Source: Vitis vinifera (lineage: Eukaryota; Streptophyta; Magnoliopsida; Vitales; Vitaceae). From it: a stretch of DNA of 64,000 bases. The stretch is from positions 19,845,001 through 19,909,000 of the forward strand of contig NC_081818.1 of assembly GCF_030704535.1 (NCBI RefSeq). The letters run 5' to 3'. Positions 34,921 to 47,860 of this stretch are shown in pieces (positions within the stretch are counted from its first letter, which is position 1; every line of letters begins with the position of its first letter). The notes below the pieces were generated by a model. The model searched no databases. It saw nothing but the letters and a program-made list of their open reading frames with translations, and had not been told where the DNA came from. The translations under genes and the position numbers were made by a program.

Positions 34921-35552
34921 AAATTTGAGACATGTTTGTAATTTTCAAAAAGCCTACGGATTTTCAAGATTTTAAAATTCAAATCCGATCCATCAGTCCG
35001 ACAGGTGACCGATGTTATCTCTGGTTCAAGTGGTCTATTCGATCAGTTTATGAATTGGTCCGGTCTTGAACCATTTAAACCCACGTTTGGATTAGTGAAC
35101 AGTTAGGACTGAACAATTCTTCACGAGCTAGACAACTCTCAACCCCATCTCAAAAACAAACAAAATTGGTGAAAAAATCTATTAGCAAAGCTCTTCAGCC
35201 AACTCCAGAAATAGAATCCATGATACCTTAGTTCACAGGTGAAGCAACCGAGACGAATTGGTGAAATGCAACCGACAATTTCAAATCAGTGAAGTGCAAA
35301 GCTCCTCTCAACCCACACCCAAATCTATTGGCAAACCAAATTTGCCTTCTCTTGTGGTGCATGTCTTTGCCACTTTTCAAATTTTCTATTCAAATAATGA
35401 ACAAATGCTACATGAAATTTTTTGAATTCAAGTTGTTAAATTGCCATCCAAACACCACCTTTATAACTTTATTTTTATCATTGTATAACAAATTTATATT
35501 CGTGGTTGAGACAAGAGGAGATGTTACAATGTGAAAGAGGTATTGTTAAAAT
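34921..35552 (+). other. Truncated GLP3 5' flank
   Basis: 34921-35150 resembles the GLP2 upstream sequence at 23040. 35161-35552 matches 3227-3609 of the GLP1 flank, then stops at the deletion junction. The TATA region is gone. Confidence 0.75.
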
Positions 35553-36187
35553 TTTCTCTAGTCTTGTTCATTTGATGATCAGATTTATTCTCTTTATCTA
35601 TATATCAATGATTTCATGGCAGCACGGCCTAATGCGTTTATGGCTCTGCAGTGTTTGTTAATGGGAAAGTCTGCAAGGATCCAAAGGTTGCAACAGCAAA
35701 TGATTTCTTCTTTTCAGGGCTTCGGGTTCCTGGAAATACCTCAAACAAACTTGGGTCAATGGTCACACCCGCAAATGTGGCTCAGATACCGGACTTAAAA
35801 ACCCTTGGCATTTCACTAGCTCGCGTTGATTATGCCCCATATGGTCTCAATCCTCCCCACACCCACCCCCGTGACACAGAGATACTGACCTTCCTGGAGG
35901 GAACACTTTATGTAGGCTTCGTGACCTCTAATCCTGACAACCGCCTCATCTCCAAGGTCCTTTACAAAGGAGACGTTTTCGTCTTCCCAGAGGATCTCAT
36001 TCACTTCCAGCTCAATGTGGAAAAAACAAAAGCAGTCGCCATTGCTGCATTGAGTAGCCAGAACCCTGGCGTGATCACCATTGCCAATGCAGTATTTGGC
36101 TCAAAGCCTGCAATTTCAGCTGATGTTCTTACAAAGGCCTTCCAAGTGGACAAGAAGGTGGTTGACTATCTTCAATCTCAGTTCTAG
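35553..36187 (+). pseudogene. Germin-like pseudogene, copy 3 (GLP3)
   Basis: Distal 5' flank ending at about 35552 is joined directly to the middle of the intron. Compared with GLP1, about 1.29 kb (equivalent to 3610-4895) is deleted, taking the proximal promoter, TATA box, exon 1 with signal peptide, and the 5' splice site. Exon 2 (35652-36187) remains fully open with its AG acceptor and poly(A) signal, and the His/His/Glu/His ligands are present. It carries six changes at sites identical in the other four: Gly91Asp, Asn93Lys, Ala118Asp inside germin box 1, Val124Phe, Gly158Asp in box 2 and Gly167Glu. That fits relaxed constraint. A secreted germin cannot be made without exon 1. Confidence 0.93.
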
Positions 36188-36304
36188 ACTGACAACCACA
36201 CCGACTAGAATGACTCACCTATTCACATCTTGCTATTCATAAGATTAGATATCACTTATATGCATTCATTGCTGAAATGTGTGACAATCATTTCATCACA
36301 TCCT

Positions 36305-36310
36305 AATAAA
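36305..36310 (+). terminator. Poly(A) signal relic of GLP3
   Basis: AATAAA at the conserved position. Confidence 0.5.
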
Positions 36311-36926
36311 ATGAAGGTGTTTTTCATATACATACAATGTCTGAATTTCCTTAAGTACGATTACTTCATAGCCGTTGCTGCAAAACTGGCAAAGTGTCCA
36401 TTCCTATGTCGTAAGCATTGGTGCTTTTTCTTTCGTTCTTTTTTTTTAATTTATTTTTCAGATTGCGGAAGGTAAGCTTTTGTGGCACTTGAGAATTTTA
36501 ATACGGCACTTGAAGCTTAGTTCAGAGACAAAGTTGAGGTCAAATCTCTCTAGTTTGGTAAATCCATCGGAAGAGTTCATAAACTACATTTTTCAATATT
36601 AATGCAAATTGTTGACCCATCATACAATTTAGGATCACTTATATCTGGCATGCCCGAGTGCTTCTCATCAATAAAATTGATGAAAGTTCAAACACTAGCA
36701 TATATATTTATATATACCATATAAATTGATACAAGCTGAACTCATTTAAATTCCCCACAATATGTACCTTATATCCTTCCAAACTTTTCTTCTATTTCTT
36801 AATTATATATTCCAACTTCTGCTTTTCTATGTGAACAAGGTGATGCATGTTGAAACTGAAGAAACAATGGAGCATCGAAGAGGATAGGACTATTCTGCAT
36901 ATTTGTATTAACAGTTAAGCATACAT
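36311..36926 (+). repeat. GLP3 3' flank block
   Basis: Copy of the shared 3' flank, uninterrupted, running into copia A. Noncoding. Confidence 0.7.
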
Positions 36927-38720
36927 TTATATACACAAGTTAATGGAGATATATGCCAAAGGGTTGAATAGTAGGGACCAGATCCGTGGAGTGATATAGG
37001 GAGAGAATCTGGTCCATGAGTGTAGGCATAATGTGGGGTTCAAGTATCTTAACTGATATTCTCCTTTATATATCCTCCATAAGATGGAGCATTGGAGATA
37101 CTCTAAAGCACCAATGACACAATGATATTCTATTGCATCTATGAGAAAGGTGCTATCATAAGGGAGGAGATGTTCCATGGTGAACATAGGAGTGACAACC
37201 TCTTTAGCACCAACGAACCATGGCTAAGTACAATGGAAAGAATTGCTCAAATGGTAGTTAGTTTAACTACCGGGTTGAATGTGTCGTGATAATCAATTCT
37301 AGGTCGTTGGTGAAAGTCTTTGCCAACAAGTCATGCCTTGTAATGAGCTACAGTACTCCCATCAAGATTTCGTTTTACTCGAAAAACCTACTTGTAACCA
37401 ACAACATTTTGTGATGGATAAGGTGGAACAAGCTCCCATGTCTCATTTATAGTAAGAGCATTAAGCTCATCAATCATTGTTGCACGCCAATTTGGATCAT
37501 ATGGCAATTGTGGGATTTAAGGAAAAAATGGACTAGGTAAAGGATGTTTAGTTGTGGTACGGAATTGTTTAGGCTTGGAAATATTATTCTAAGAGCAAGT
37601 AGTCAAAAAGTGAGTACGCTGAGGGATAAAAGGAAATTGGGTTGGCTTAGGCAAAGAGAAAAGAGGATAAAAAGGAGTAGGGGTAATGTCTCCACAAGAA
37701 TCCAAAGCAGAAGACATACCCGATTCTGAGCTATGGAATGGACAGACTACTTCAATATTGGATGAGGTGGTAAGTGGTAGTGACATGGACATAGAGGAGT
37801 TAAAAGGGTGAGGATGAGGAACTAAGAAGGGTGTAGCACTTAGAGAAGCAAGGAAAGGAGAATAAGATGACCATTGTTGGAAATCTGAGGTAGTAGGTTG
37901 CATGGAGTTATCCTTAGAGAATAGAAAGACATCTTTAACAAATCGAACATGATGAGAAAGGTATATTTTATTAATGGAGAAGTCGAGACATTTATATGCA
38001 CTTTGAGTTGTGGAATACCTTAAAAAGATATAAGGTTTATATCATTGGTCTAACTTGTGTTGAGCATATGGGCATAGCCAAGGGTAATAGAGACAACCAC
38101 ATGTTTTGAGCTTAGTGTAATTTGCTAGGGTATGAAAGATAGCTTCAAAGGGGGATTTGGCGTGAAGTATTGGGGTGGGCATTCGACTGATGAGATATGT
38201 ACGTACATAGCTGTGTAAAAAGCAAATGGCCAATAAGAGAGAGACATAAAGGCTTGATGCAACAAGGTTAAGTTTGTCTCAACAATATGTCGATGCCATC
38301 ATTCAGATGGGCCATTGCGTTGAGGTCTATAAGGAAGCGTAGTAAGATGTTGAATACCATTGGTTTAGAGGGAGTTTGTGAGTTTGTGATATTCTCTGCC
38401 CAAGTCAGAGTAGAGAGTCACAAGCTTGGTATCAAAATAGCGTTCAACAGTTGCTTTGAATTTAAGAAATGTGGCCATTACGTCATATTTAAGATAAAGA
38501 GGATATAACCTAGTATACTTAGTAAAATGATCAACGAAAAATAACATAGTATGTAAAAACATTGATAGCAGAAATAGGTGATGGCCCCCAAACATCATAA
38601 TAAACTAAGTCTAAAAGCCCATGACTTGTTAAAGAAGAGATACCAAAAGAAACTTAATTTTTTACTCTTATTAGAATGGTAGGAATCACAATTGAAGTTG
38701 GATGTTATTGAGGATGACAT
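36927..38720 (-). pseudogene. Copia A remnant, most complete copy
   Basis: Minus-strand order from the right: integrase core (38365-38598: FVDHFTKYTRLYPLYLKYDV, TLYSDLGREYH), integrase C-terminus (38042-38233: LISRMPTPILHAKSPFEAIF), linker (37589-37903), the opening of reverse transcriptase at about 37350-37500 (WRATMIDELNALTINETWELVPP, with a conserved Trp turned into a stop shortly after), then a jump to the RNase H linker (36927-37187: LLPYDSTFLIDAIEYHCVIGALEYL). The palm with the YVDD motif is deleted. Only fragments remain; no LTR was identified. Confidence 0.83.
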
Positions 38721-38728
38721 AGGAGAAG

Positions 38729-40800
38729 TTATAGCTTCTTTGTAGGTCTTTGTACATAATTGTTATTGTACATAATTGATTTGATTTCACTATTAATGGC
38801 CTCTTTACATAATAGTGCATCAGAAGAAGGCATAGCTTCTTTGTAGATTTTAGGGTCCTCATCTATTAGGAAGGTATAGAAACCATCTCCAAGGTTTTTG
38901 TCTTTCCTATCTCTTTTACTCCTTATTACAGGTTCATAAGGTTTTATAGACCCGTCTCTAAAAATTTTTTGATCTTGTTGTTCACCACTTAGTTTCATAG
39001 GAAAGATGTTTTCTAAGAAATTGACATTCTTTGTTTCTATAATGGTGTTTACTTCTACAAGATTGTTTTCTAATTTAGTAACAAGAAACCTAAATGTTGC
39101 ACTATTCTAATAGTAGCCACTAAACATTACATCAAAGATTTTAGGGCCTAGTTTTCGTTTTTTAAGTTCAAGAAAAAAAACTTTAGCTAAATACCCCAAC
39201 ATTTTCAAGTATTCTATATGAGGTGGATAACCCTTGCACAACTCATAAGGTGTTTTTCCAATTCTCTTCTAACATATTCTATTTTGTATATGACAAGCGA
39301 AGACGATAGCTTCTCCTCACAAGTTCGAGCTCATGAACTTACCAACATTATTCATCATTTCTTTTAAGGTACTATTTTTCCTTTTTGCTATTCCATTGGA
39401 CCCAGGGGAATAAGGAGGAGTAGTTTCATGAATGATCCCATGATTTTCACAATAGAAGTTAAAGGGGTTGGGCTCATACTCTCCTCCCCTATAAGTTCTA
39501 AGCCTTTTAATTTTCTTGTACTTAGTTGATTTTCCTCTTCATTTTTATACTTGATGAGAGCATTTCTTTCTTCATCTTTGTTTCTCAAAAGATATACCCT
39601 TGTATACCTTGAGTAGTCATCTATGAAAGTTATGTAGAATCTTTTACCACCTCTAGTCATTGTATTTTTTAGGTCTCTTAAGTCACTATGTATTAACCTT
39701 AGTAGTTATGATTCTCTTTCTATTGATTTGCAAGTTTTTATTTTATTTTATTCTATACAGGATTCACATTTTCCAAGGTTTTCTAAGGACAGTTTATGAA
39801 TTAAACTGAATACAACCATTTTCTTCATATAAGAAATGTTCACATGTCCTAATCTACCATGCCAAATATTACAAGAATCAACTATGTAAGAAAAAGAAGA
39901 AGATGCATTGTTATTGATAATATCAGAAACATTCAACATATATAAACCTTAATTACTATAACCCTTCCCCACAAATACATCATTTTTGGTTAAAACTATT
40001 TTATTAGAGTCAAATAAGATCCTCACTCATGCTTTCCCAAGCAGAGATATTGACACCAAGTTCCAGCGAATATTTGGCACATGAAGGACATCATTGAGGG
40101 CAATCATTTTCCCAAAGATTAGCATAAGGAGAACTTTCCATTTGCCAATCATTGGGGGAAAATCTAGAATCTTCCATGAACATTTGTTCATTTTCTTCCT
40201 TTATTGTGGTATAGGAAGTAAATGTACTTATGTTGCCACAGATGTGCCTGGTAGCTAGCCCCAGAGTCTACCACTCAATCCTTCACATCAGTGACCATGC
40301 TCACCTTGGATGAGACTATTGTCGCAATCATCTCTAACTCTACCAGGTTTGCCTTCGAATTGATATTTCAGTTCTCTTCCTATGGCAGCATTGAGCAGCA
40401 TGGTGTCCAAACTTGCAGCAAACAAAGCAATTACCCATCTTTTTAATAGTTGGGTTTTGGACCTTGTTTGTTGCGTTGGGCTTGGTCCTAGAGTTTTGTT
40501 TTTTGGACCTATTGTTTTTAGGCTTAGGTTTTTCCTCTAATACATTAGCTTTAGAAGACAATTCCTTAGCTTTGTCAACCTTGTCCCTATTGTGGTTTTG
40601 TTCCTCAATCCTAATATGGATTATGACATCTTCTAGGGACATTTGTTTCCTTTTGTGTTTCATGTTATTTTTGTAGTCTTTTCAAGACTCTAGAAAAGTC
40701 TCTACTAAGTAACCTGCCACAAAAGTTTCGAGTAATTTAATGTCTTCAATAGCTAAGTCATTAATCAACAAGTGGTAATCATGGATTTTAAAAGATACAT
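38729..40800 (-). pseudogene. Copia B remnant, gag to pol
   Basis: Minus strand from the right: gag with zinc knuckle (40340-40663; CFVCCKFGHHAAQC, its ligands present), the protease region near 40250, GAG-pre-integrase (39748-39939: WHGRLGHVNISYMKKM, CESCIE), integrase (39388-39660: FYITFIDDYSRYTRVYLL), and the segment before reverse transcriptase (38729-38998: KEAINSEIKSIMYNNN). Many frameshifts. The left end lacks reverse transcriptase; the right end is cut at about 40800, where it meets the GLP4 flank at a shared acat. Confidence 0.83.
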
Positions 40801-41884
40801 CTAAAGGTCTCTATTTTTCATCAAGTTATTCAGCTGTAATGGTTTTGACCACCTCCTACACAATCTACCAGGTTAATTGCCTCACACCAACAATCGCCGG
40901 CCGCAACTTAAATAAATAATTATAAGAGCTGCAATGTTATAAGACTGGTTCTACTTATGTTCATTCTAACTTGCTGCTTAAGAAACTATCTTAACTAATC
41001 AAGCTGCACAAGAGCTTTAATTGGCCATTCAAATTTATGGAGCTGTGAAACTGTCCTCGCAAATAATCCACAGAAAAAACTCTATTCCAAGCTAGTCATG
41101 AACCTGTTATTAGTGGCCATACGGAATTTAAGAGATTTTTTACAGTAACCATAGCATTGCTCAAAAACAGTGGTTGTATTCTACAAAACGGGTCAAAGGA
41201 GAAATTGTGAAAAAAAAAAAGCCAAAAGCATGCTTGAGCATTGAAATATATACTACTGCTAGCTGGCTCATGTTTAACTTCTCATAGTATATAGGAATGA
41301 GACCAGTTCCACAGCAAGTGGCCAACAGAAAAAGTAGTTTCTTGTTTGAAAGAAATACCCTGGCCTGACCCTGTCTTTATTTTATTTTTTAAAAAGTCAA
41401 ACTTATTAAACTGTATATTTTTTATATGCGGAGACCAGGTAGCTAGGTCATTGCGATTCGAGGATACAATGTCAATGGATATTGATGAACTCCTCTAATA
41501 TTTCTTTTACTCTAGTATTGAAACATTAGAGAAGTTAACTGGTTATCAAAGAACTCCTCATCCACCTCATTCATATTTAAGTTCGTAGGGTTTATGGACA
41601 CTGGTTTATATGTAAATGATCGTAAGTCATGCATGCCCATCTCTTGCGATTTCAGATTTTCTCATCTCTCAACATAAGTGGTATGGAACACAAGTTTTAC
41701 AAATTGAAAATGTCGTAGCCAGACTGAAGTCGTTTTCTATATAAAATATTTAAATGGTTACAGAAGTTAATGGGCTAAGACAAACTTTGAGGACTTGGTA
41801 ATTTAGATCATTTGCCTTTTACTTGGATTTCAATAAATAATACAAGACTATTTCAAAGCTCAAACATCTCATCGATTCTTCAGC
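40801..41884 (+). promoter_or_regulatory. GLP4 5' flank
   Basis: Matches the GLP2 flank from 23720 on, beginning abruptly after copia B. It keeps TTGACC near 40845 and CATGCATG at 41628-41635, shared with GLP2. About 1.2 kb of native upstream sequence is left before the retroelement junction. Confidence 0.55.
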
Positions 41885-41892
41885 TATAAATA
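41885..41892 (+). promoter_or_regulatory. TATA box of GLP4
   Basis: TATAAATA, 133 bases before the ATG at 42018. Confidence 0.8.
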
Positions 41893-42017
41893 GACAACCA
41901 ACCCTCATAACGAATCCACAACAAAAACAAACTCTAGCTACCATAGCAGTTCATTGCGCTAGTAAATTCCTTGCTCCTTCCTCAAAGAAGGATTACTTGA
42001 GAATACATTGCATAAAC

Positions 42018-42799
42018 ATGAAGAAGATGGTCATTAACACCCTCGCATGTATTGCACTCTTGGCTATGTCATTTTTCCTTGCCTCTGCCTCCGATCCCAG
42101 TCCTCTTCAGGACTTTTGTGTGGCTGTTAATGACACAAAGACCACTGGTATGATATTAATGTTTTTTCTCTAGTCTTGTTCCCTTGATGATCAGATTTAT
42201 TCTCTTTATCTATATATCAATGATTTCATGGCAGCACGGCCTAATGCGTTTATGGATTTGCAGTGTTTGTTAATGGGAAAGTCTGCAAGGATCCAAAGGT
42301 TGCGACAGCAAATGATTTCTTCTTTTCAGGGCTTCGGGTTCCTGGAAATACCTCAAACAAAGTTGGGTCAATGGTCACACCCGCAAATGTGGCTCAGATA
42401 CCCGGACTCAACACCCTTGGCATTTCACTAGCTCGCGTTGATTATGCCCCATATGGTCTCAATCCTCCCCACACCCACCCCCGTGCCACAGAGATACTGA
42501 CTGTCCTGGAGGGAACACTTTATGTAGGCTTCGTGACCTCTAATCCTGACAACCGCCTCATCTCCAAGGTCCTTTACAAAGGAGACGTTTTCGTCTTCCC
42601 AGAGGGTCTCATTCACTTCCAGCTCAATGTGGGAAAAACAAAAGCAGTCGCCATTGCTGCATTGAGTAGCCAGAACCCTGGCGTGATCACCATTGCCAAT
42701 GCGGTATTTGGCTCAAAGCCAGCAATTTCAGCTGATGTTCTTACAAAGGCCTTCCAAGTGGACAAGAAGGTGGTTGACTATCTTCAATCTCAGTTCTAG
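42018..42799 (+). CDS. Germin-like protein, copy 4 (GLP4)
   Basis: Intact gene: exons 42018-42147 and 42264-42799, GT-AG intron of 116 bases. The 221-residue product has all germin features described for GLP1: signal peptide, Cys34/Cys51, His113, His115, Glu120, His161 and two sequons. It differs from GLP1 at Ile6, Leu15 (in the signal peptide) and Ser144, and has Val77 as in GLP1 and GLP5. There is no upstream in-frame ATG, since that codon is ATA. The gene is closest to GLP2 in its flanks, but silent sites near 42415-42435 agree with GLP5 and GLP3 instead. It lies 6 kb past the GLP3 pseudogene with two copia remnants between. Confidence 0.95.
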
Positions 42800-42918
42800 A
42801 CTGACAACCACACCGACTAGAATGACTCATCTATTCACATCTTGCTATTCATAAGATTAGATATCACTTATATGTATTCATTGCTGAAATGTGTGACAAT
42901 CATTTCTTTTCACATCCT

Positions 42919-42924
42919 AATAAA
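42919..42924 (+). terminator. Poly(A) signal of GLP4
   Basis: AATAAA 120 bases after the stop. Confidence 0.65.
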
Positions 42925-43640
42925 ATGAAGGTGTTTTTCATATACATACAATGTCTGAATTTCCTTAAGTACGATTACTTCATAGCCGTTGCTGCAAAAC
43001 TGGCAAAGTGTGTTAAATTGGTGCTTTTTCTTTCGTTCTTTTTTTTTAATTTATTTTTCAGATTGCGGAAGGTAAGCTTTTGTGGCACTTGAGAATTTTA
43101 ATATGGCACTTGAAGAGTTCAGAGACAAAGTTGAGATCAAATCTCTCTAGTTTGGTAAATCCATCCAAAGAGTTCATACATAAACTACATTTTTTTAATA
43201 TTAATGCAAATTGTTGGTCCATCATACAATTTAGGATCACTTATAGCAGGCATGCCTGAGTGCTTCTCATCAATAAAATTGCTAAAAGTTCAAACACTAG
43301 CATATATATACATATACATGCCGAACTCATTTAAATTCCCCATAATATGTACTATATATCCTTCCAACTTTTTTTTCTATTTCTTAAATATATATTCCAA
43401 CTTCTGCTTTCCTATGTGAACAAGGTGATGATGCATGTTGAAACTGAAGAAACAATGGAGCATCAAAGAGGATAGGAATATTCTGTAGATTTGTATTAGT
43501 AGGTAAGCATAAATTTATATGCACAAGTTAATGGAGATATATATCGAAGGATTGAATAGTATGGACCAGATCGGTGGAGTGATATTAATTGGGAGAGAAT
43601 CTGGTCCATGACCGTAGGCATAATGTGGGGTCAAGTATCA
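42925..43640 (+). repeat. GLP4 3' flank block
   Basis: Shared 3' flank, noncoding. Small frames at 43058-43240 and 43204-43419 are not conserved as proteins among copies. Confidence 0.7.
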
Positions 43641-45110
43641 TTAACTGATATTCTCCTTTATATGCCCCTGTAGGATGGAGCATCGAAGATACTCCAAAAC
43701 ACCAATGACACAATGATATTCGATTGCATCTGTGAGAAAGGAGCTATCATAAGGGAGGAGATGTTCCATGATGGACATAGGAGTGACAACCTCTTTAGCA
43801 CCAACCATATTTATTGACATCCATTTGACGAAGGGACCATACATGGCTAAGTACAATGGAAAGAACTACTCGAATGGTAGCTGGTTTAACTACCAGGTTG
43901 AATGTGTCATGATAATCAATGCTAAGTCGTTGGTGAAAGTCTTTTGCAACTAGTCATGCCTTGTAACAAGCTACACTCCCATCAGGATTTCATTTTACTC
44001 GGAAAGCCTACTTGTAACCAATGATATTTTGTGATGGATAAGGTGGAACAAGCTCCCATGTCTCATTTAAAGTAAGAGCATTAAGCTCATCAATCATTGT
44101 TGCACGCCAATTTGGATCACAAAGGGCAATTGTGGGATTTAAGGGTTTAAGGGGACCATGTAAAGGATTTTTAGTTGTGGTGTGGAATTGTTTAGGCTTG
44201 AAAATATTATTCTAAAAGTGAGTAGTCATGGGGTGAGTACAATAAGGGATAGAAGGCAATTGGGTTGGGTTAGGTCAAAGGAAAGGAGGATTAGGAGTAG
44301 GGGTAATGTCTCCACAACCCAAAGTAGAGGGCATACCTGATTGTTAGCCATAGAATGGAGAGACTACTTCAATATTGGATGTGGTGGTACTAAGTGGTAG
44401 TGACATGGACAAAGAGGATTTAAAAGGGTGAGAATGAGGAACTAAGAGGGGTGTAGCACTTAGAGAGGCAAGGGAAAGAGAATAGGATGACCATTGTTGG
44501 AAATCGGAGGTAGTAGGTTGCATGGAGTTATCCTTAGAGAGTAGAAAGACATCTTCAACAAATCAAACATGATAAGAAAGGTGTATTTTATTAATGGAGA
44601 GGTCAAGACATTTATATGCACTATGAGTTGTGGAATACCTTAGAAAGACACTAGGTTTAGATCTTTGGTTCAACTTGTGTTGAGCATATGGGCGTAGCCA
44701 AGGGTAAGAGAGACAAACAAATGTTCATTTTAGTGTGATTTGGTGGGGTATGAAAGAGAGCTTCAAAGGGGGATTTGGAGTGAAGGATTCAGATGGGCAT
44801 TTGGTTAATGAGATATGTAGTTGTGTGAAAAGCAAATGGCCATTAAGAAAGAGGCATAAAGGCTTGACGCAACAAGGTTAAGCCTATCTCAACCATATGT
44901 CGATGTCATCATTTAGATGGACCATTGTGTTGAGGTGTATAAGGAGGGGCGGTGAGATGTTGAACACCATTAATTTGGAAGGAGTTTGTGAGTTTGTGAT
45001 ATCCTCCGCCCAAGTCAGAGTAACTAGAGAGTCACGAACTTGGTATTAAAATAGCATTCAACAGTTGCTTTGAGTTTGTGATATCCTTCGCCCAAGTATT
45101 AGTTTGCATG
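43641..45110 (-). pseudogene. Copia A remnant
   Basis: Same content and same missing reverse-transcriptase palm as at 31313-32740, including the RNase H linker (43641-43856). It holds the empty ACACC site (near 43698-43703) that was filled by the nested element in the GLP2 module. No frame of note remains. Confidence 0.78.
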
Positions 45111-46056
45111 ATTGGTTTAGCAATTTAATCGATCAATTTAGCTTGATAATGATAATTTTGTATGTCATACAAAAGTCATCTCAAGTAATTAAGACTTTAT
45201 TTCTTAAATTTAAATTTTATTAAAGTTGATGTATTAAATTAATCCTATTATGAAATGTGACTTTATTGGTACATATCATAAAAAGGTCTCATTACCTAGG
45301 AGTTGTCAATACTAAAATCCATTTACTATCCAACATTAATGCTTAGAAGAATCTTTAATTTTTAATACACTACAACTAATCTAACTTTATTTTGTCCACA
45401 CCCATGGTTTCTAGTATGGTTGCAACTTGATTGGGCTTTTCACCATAAGAAAAGGAAGATATTGTCCCATGACTTTAATCTTAGTAAGGGTTAGTAAAAT
45501 CCATAGCTAAAGAGAGCATGTGATGTGCTTAAAATTAGTCGTTTCTACAAGTCTTTGTAGAGCCAAAATTTGGTGGGCCAATGTGTATAGTCACTATCAT
45601 AGCAAGTTTATAATCTAAAGACGTGATCTATAGCTGTGGTTTCTCTTTTGACCACAATTGTAGGCCCATTGTGGGCGCCTTTATTTTTTATAGAGGATAT
45701 CATGGTCATTTAGTATTTGTTTTCAAAAACAATTTTTAAAAACTATTCTTTGATGTTTTTAGGGACTTGAAATATTTATGTTTTAAAAATAATTTTTATA
45801 TTCAATGTTTTATTTTTAATTATTTTGCATGTTTGTATTTTTTTTTTTAAAAAACATTTAGAAAATAAGTGAAAATAACAAAAAAAAAAATAACTAAAAG
45901 ATGTTATCTAAAAATACTCTGTTTTTTATTCTTAAGAATAAAAAATAAAAAAGAGTTTCTAGTACTTACCAAACATGTTTTTTTGTTTTATAGAGTAGAA
46001 AACTATTCTTGAATACAGTTGCGAAACAGGTTTTATGGATTCAGTTTTTCTATTTG
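45111..46056 (+). repeat. Block beta
   Basis: Copy of 1801-2802. Noncoding. Confidence 0.75.
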
Positions 46057-47303
46057 CTTTCATAACTAATAAGGCTTATATTAAAAGAAATGCATATTAT
46101 TACCCTAATTTTGACACCGTAATAGCTTCTTGAGAGCTCTATATGTGATATGCCAAACCCTGAGGCCAAGGACACCATGGTCACTTTGCTTATCAAACTG
46201 AAACCAAAACTAAAAGAAAATATCTCAAACATTTCAATTAAAAAAAATAAAAAAATAAAAAATAAAAAAACTCTATAAATCATAACAAAGAGAGTAATAA
46301 GTCAAGAATCCTAAATAATCAACTCTACTAAATTTATTTCTAAAGAAGGACCCTTCTTATCCCGAACTTTCCTTACTAATGTCACTTGTACCTAGAAAAG
46401 GGAATAATAAAGAAATGTGAGTTCCACAGTTTAGTAAAGAAAAAATAGTTTAATAAGGAGGATCATGTACAACACATGATTAAATCATGAGAAATATCAC
46501 ACTTTATTAAAAAAAAAAAAAATCAATGAGCAAGTAAGCTCATTTAATTCAATAATTTAATTCATTTTTAAAAAAATTTGACCACTTTCAATTTAAAGAT
46601 AAAACCAAATAATATAGTTTACATAATCAATTCATATTTAAAAGAATTTTATAAACAAACATTTTGCTTTAGTCCACTAACACTGTACCTAAATAATGGG
46701 ACTTACATTAAGTGATTAGCTTCAAAATATTCCTCTTACAAAATATAGAAAGTTATTTTTAAAAATATAAAAAATAAGTTAAAAGTATTTCAATTTCCAA
46801 ATAGACTTTTATTTTATAAAATATCAAAAAACAATTTTTAAAAACTATTACCAAAAATTATTCTTCAAAATCATTTTTGAAAATACTTTCAAACATATTC
46901 TTAATTTCCTAATTAACATAATCTAATGCTCAGCTATGTATAACTTAATTTAACATTCAAATTTCTTACTATTCAACAGAGAAGATTTATTTAGAGCCAA
47001 GTTAATTAATTGAAAATTTTACATCCAAAATCTGGGTCACTACATATTCTTTGGTTGCTAGAGATCTCATTATAAATCACAATTCTTATTCTTTTGGTCT
47101 CCGAATAATGGAGTCCATATTGGTGAAGCACAGAACTCCATTGCCACCAGCATTACCAATATCACTTGCTTTCACTCCAAGAACTTTTGGCACCATTGCA
47201 CTGCGTATTCATAAGTTTAACCATCTTCGTGGCGCTTTCAAGTATTTCATCTTATAGGACCTAGTGTATCTTATAAGGGCATTTAACTCAATTTTGCCTA
47301 ATT
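46057..47303 (+). repeat. Block alpha
   Basis: Near-identical to 1-1247, including the small frame at 47051-47257. Confidence 0.8.
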
Positions 47304-47309
47304 CCTTAG

Positions 47310-47860
47310 AGAATAGAAAGACATCTTCAACAAATCAAACATGATAAAAAAGGTATATTTTATTAGTGGAGAGGTCAAGACATTTATATGCACTCTGAGT
47401 TATGGAATACCTTAGAAAGACACAAGGTTTAGATCTTTGGTCTAACTTGTGTTGAGCATATGGGCGTAGCCAAGGGTAGGAGAGACAACCAAATGTTTTG
47501 AGTGTAGTGTAATTTGGTGGGGTATGAAAGAGAGATTCAAAGGGGCATTTGGAGTGAAGGATTCAGGTGGGCATTGGTTTAATGAGATATGTAGCTGTGT
47601 GAAAAACAAATGGCCATTAAGAGAGAGGCATAAAGGCTTGACGCAACAAGGTTAAACCCGTCTCGACAATATGTCGATGTCATCATTTAGATGGGCCATT
47701 GCGTTGAGGTGTATAAGGAGGGGCAGTGAGATGTTGAACACCATTGATTTCAAAGGAGTTTGTGAGTTTGTGATATCCTCCACCCAAGTCAGAGTAGTTA
47801 GAGAGTCACGAGCTTGGTATCAAAATAGCATTCAACAGTTGCTTTGAATTTGTGATATCC
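47310..47860 (-). pseudogene. Copia A remnant, integrase piece
   Basis: Duplicate of 1250-1800. Integrase-derived, no open frame. Confidence 0.65.
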
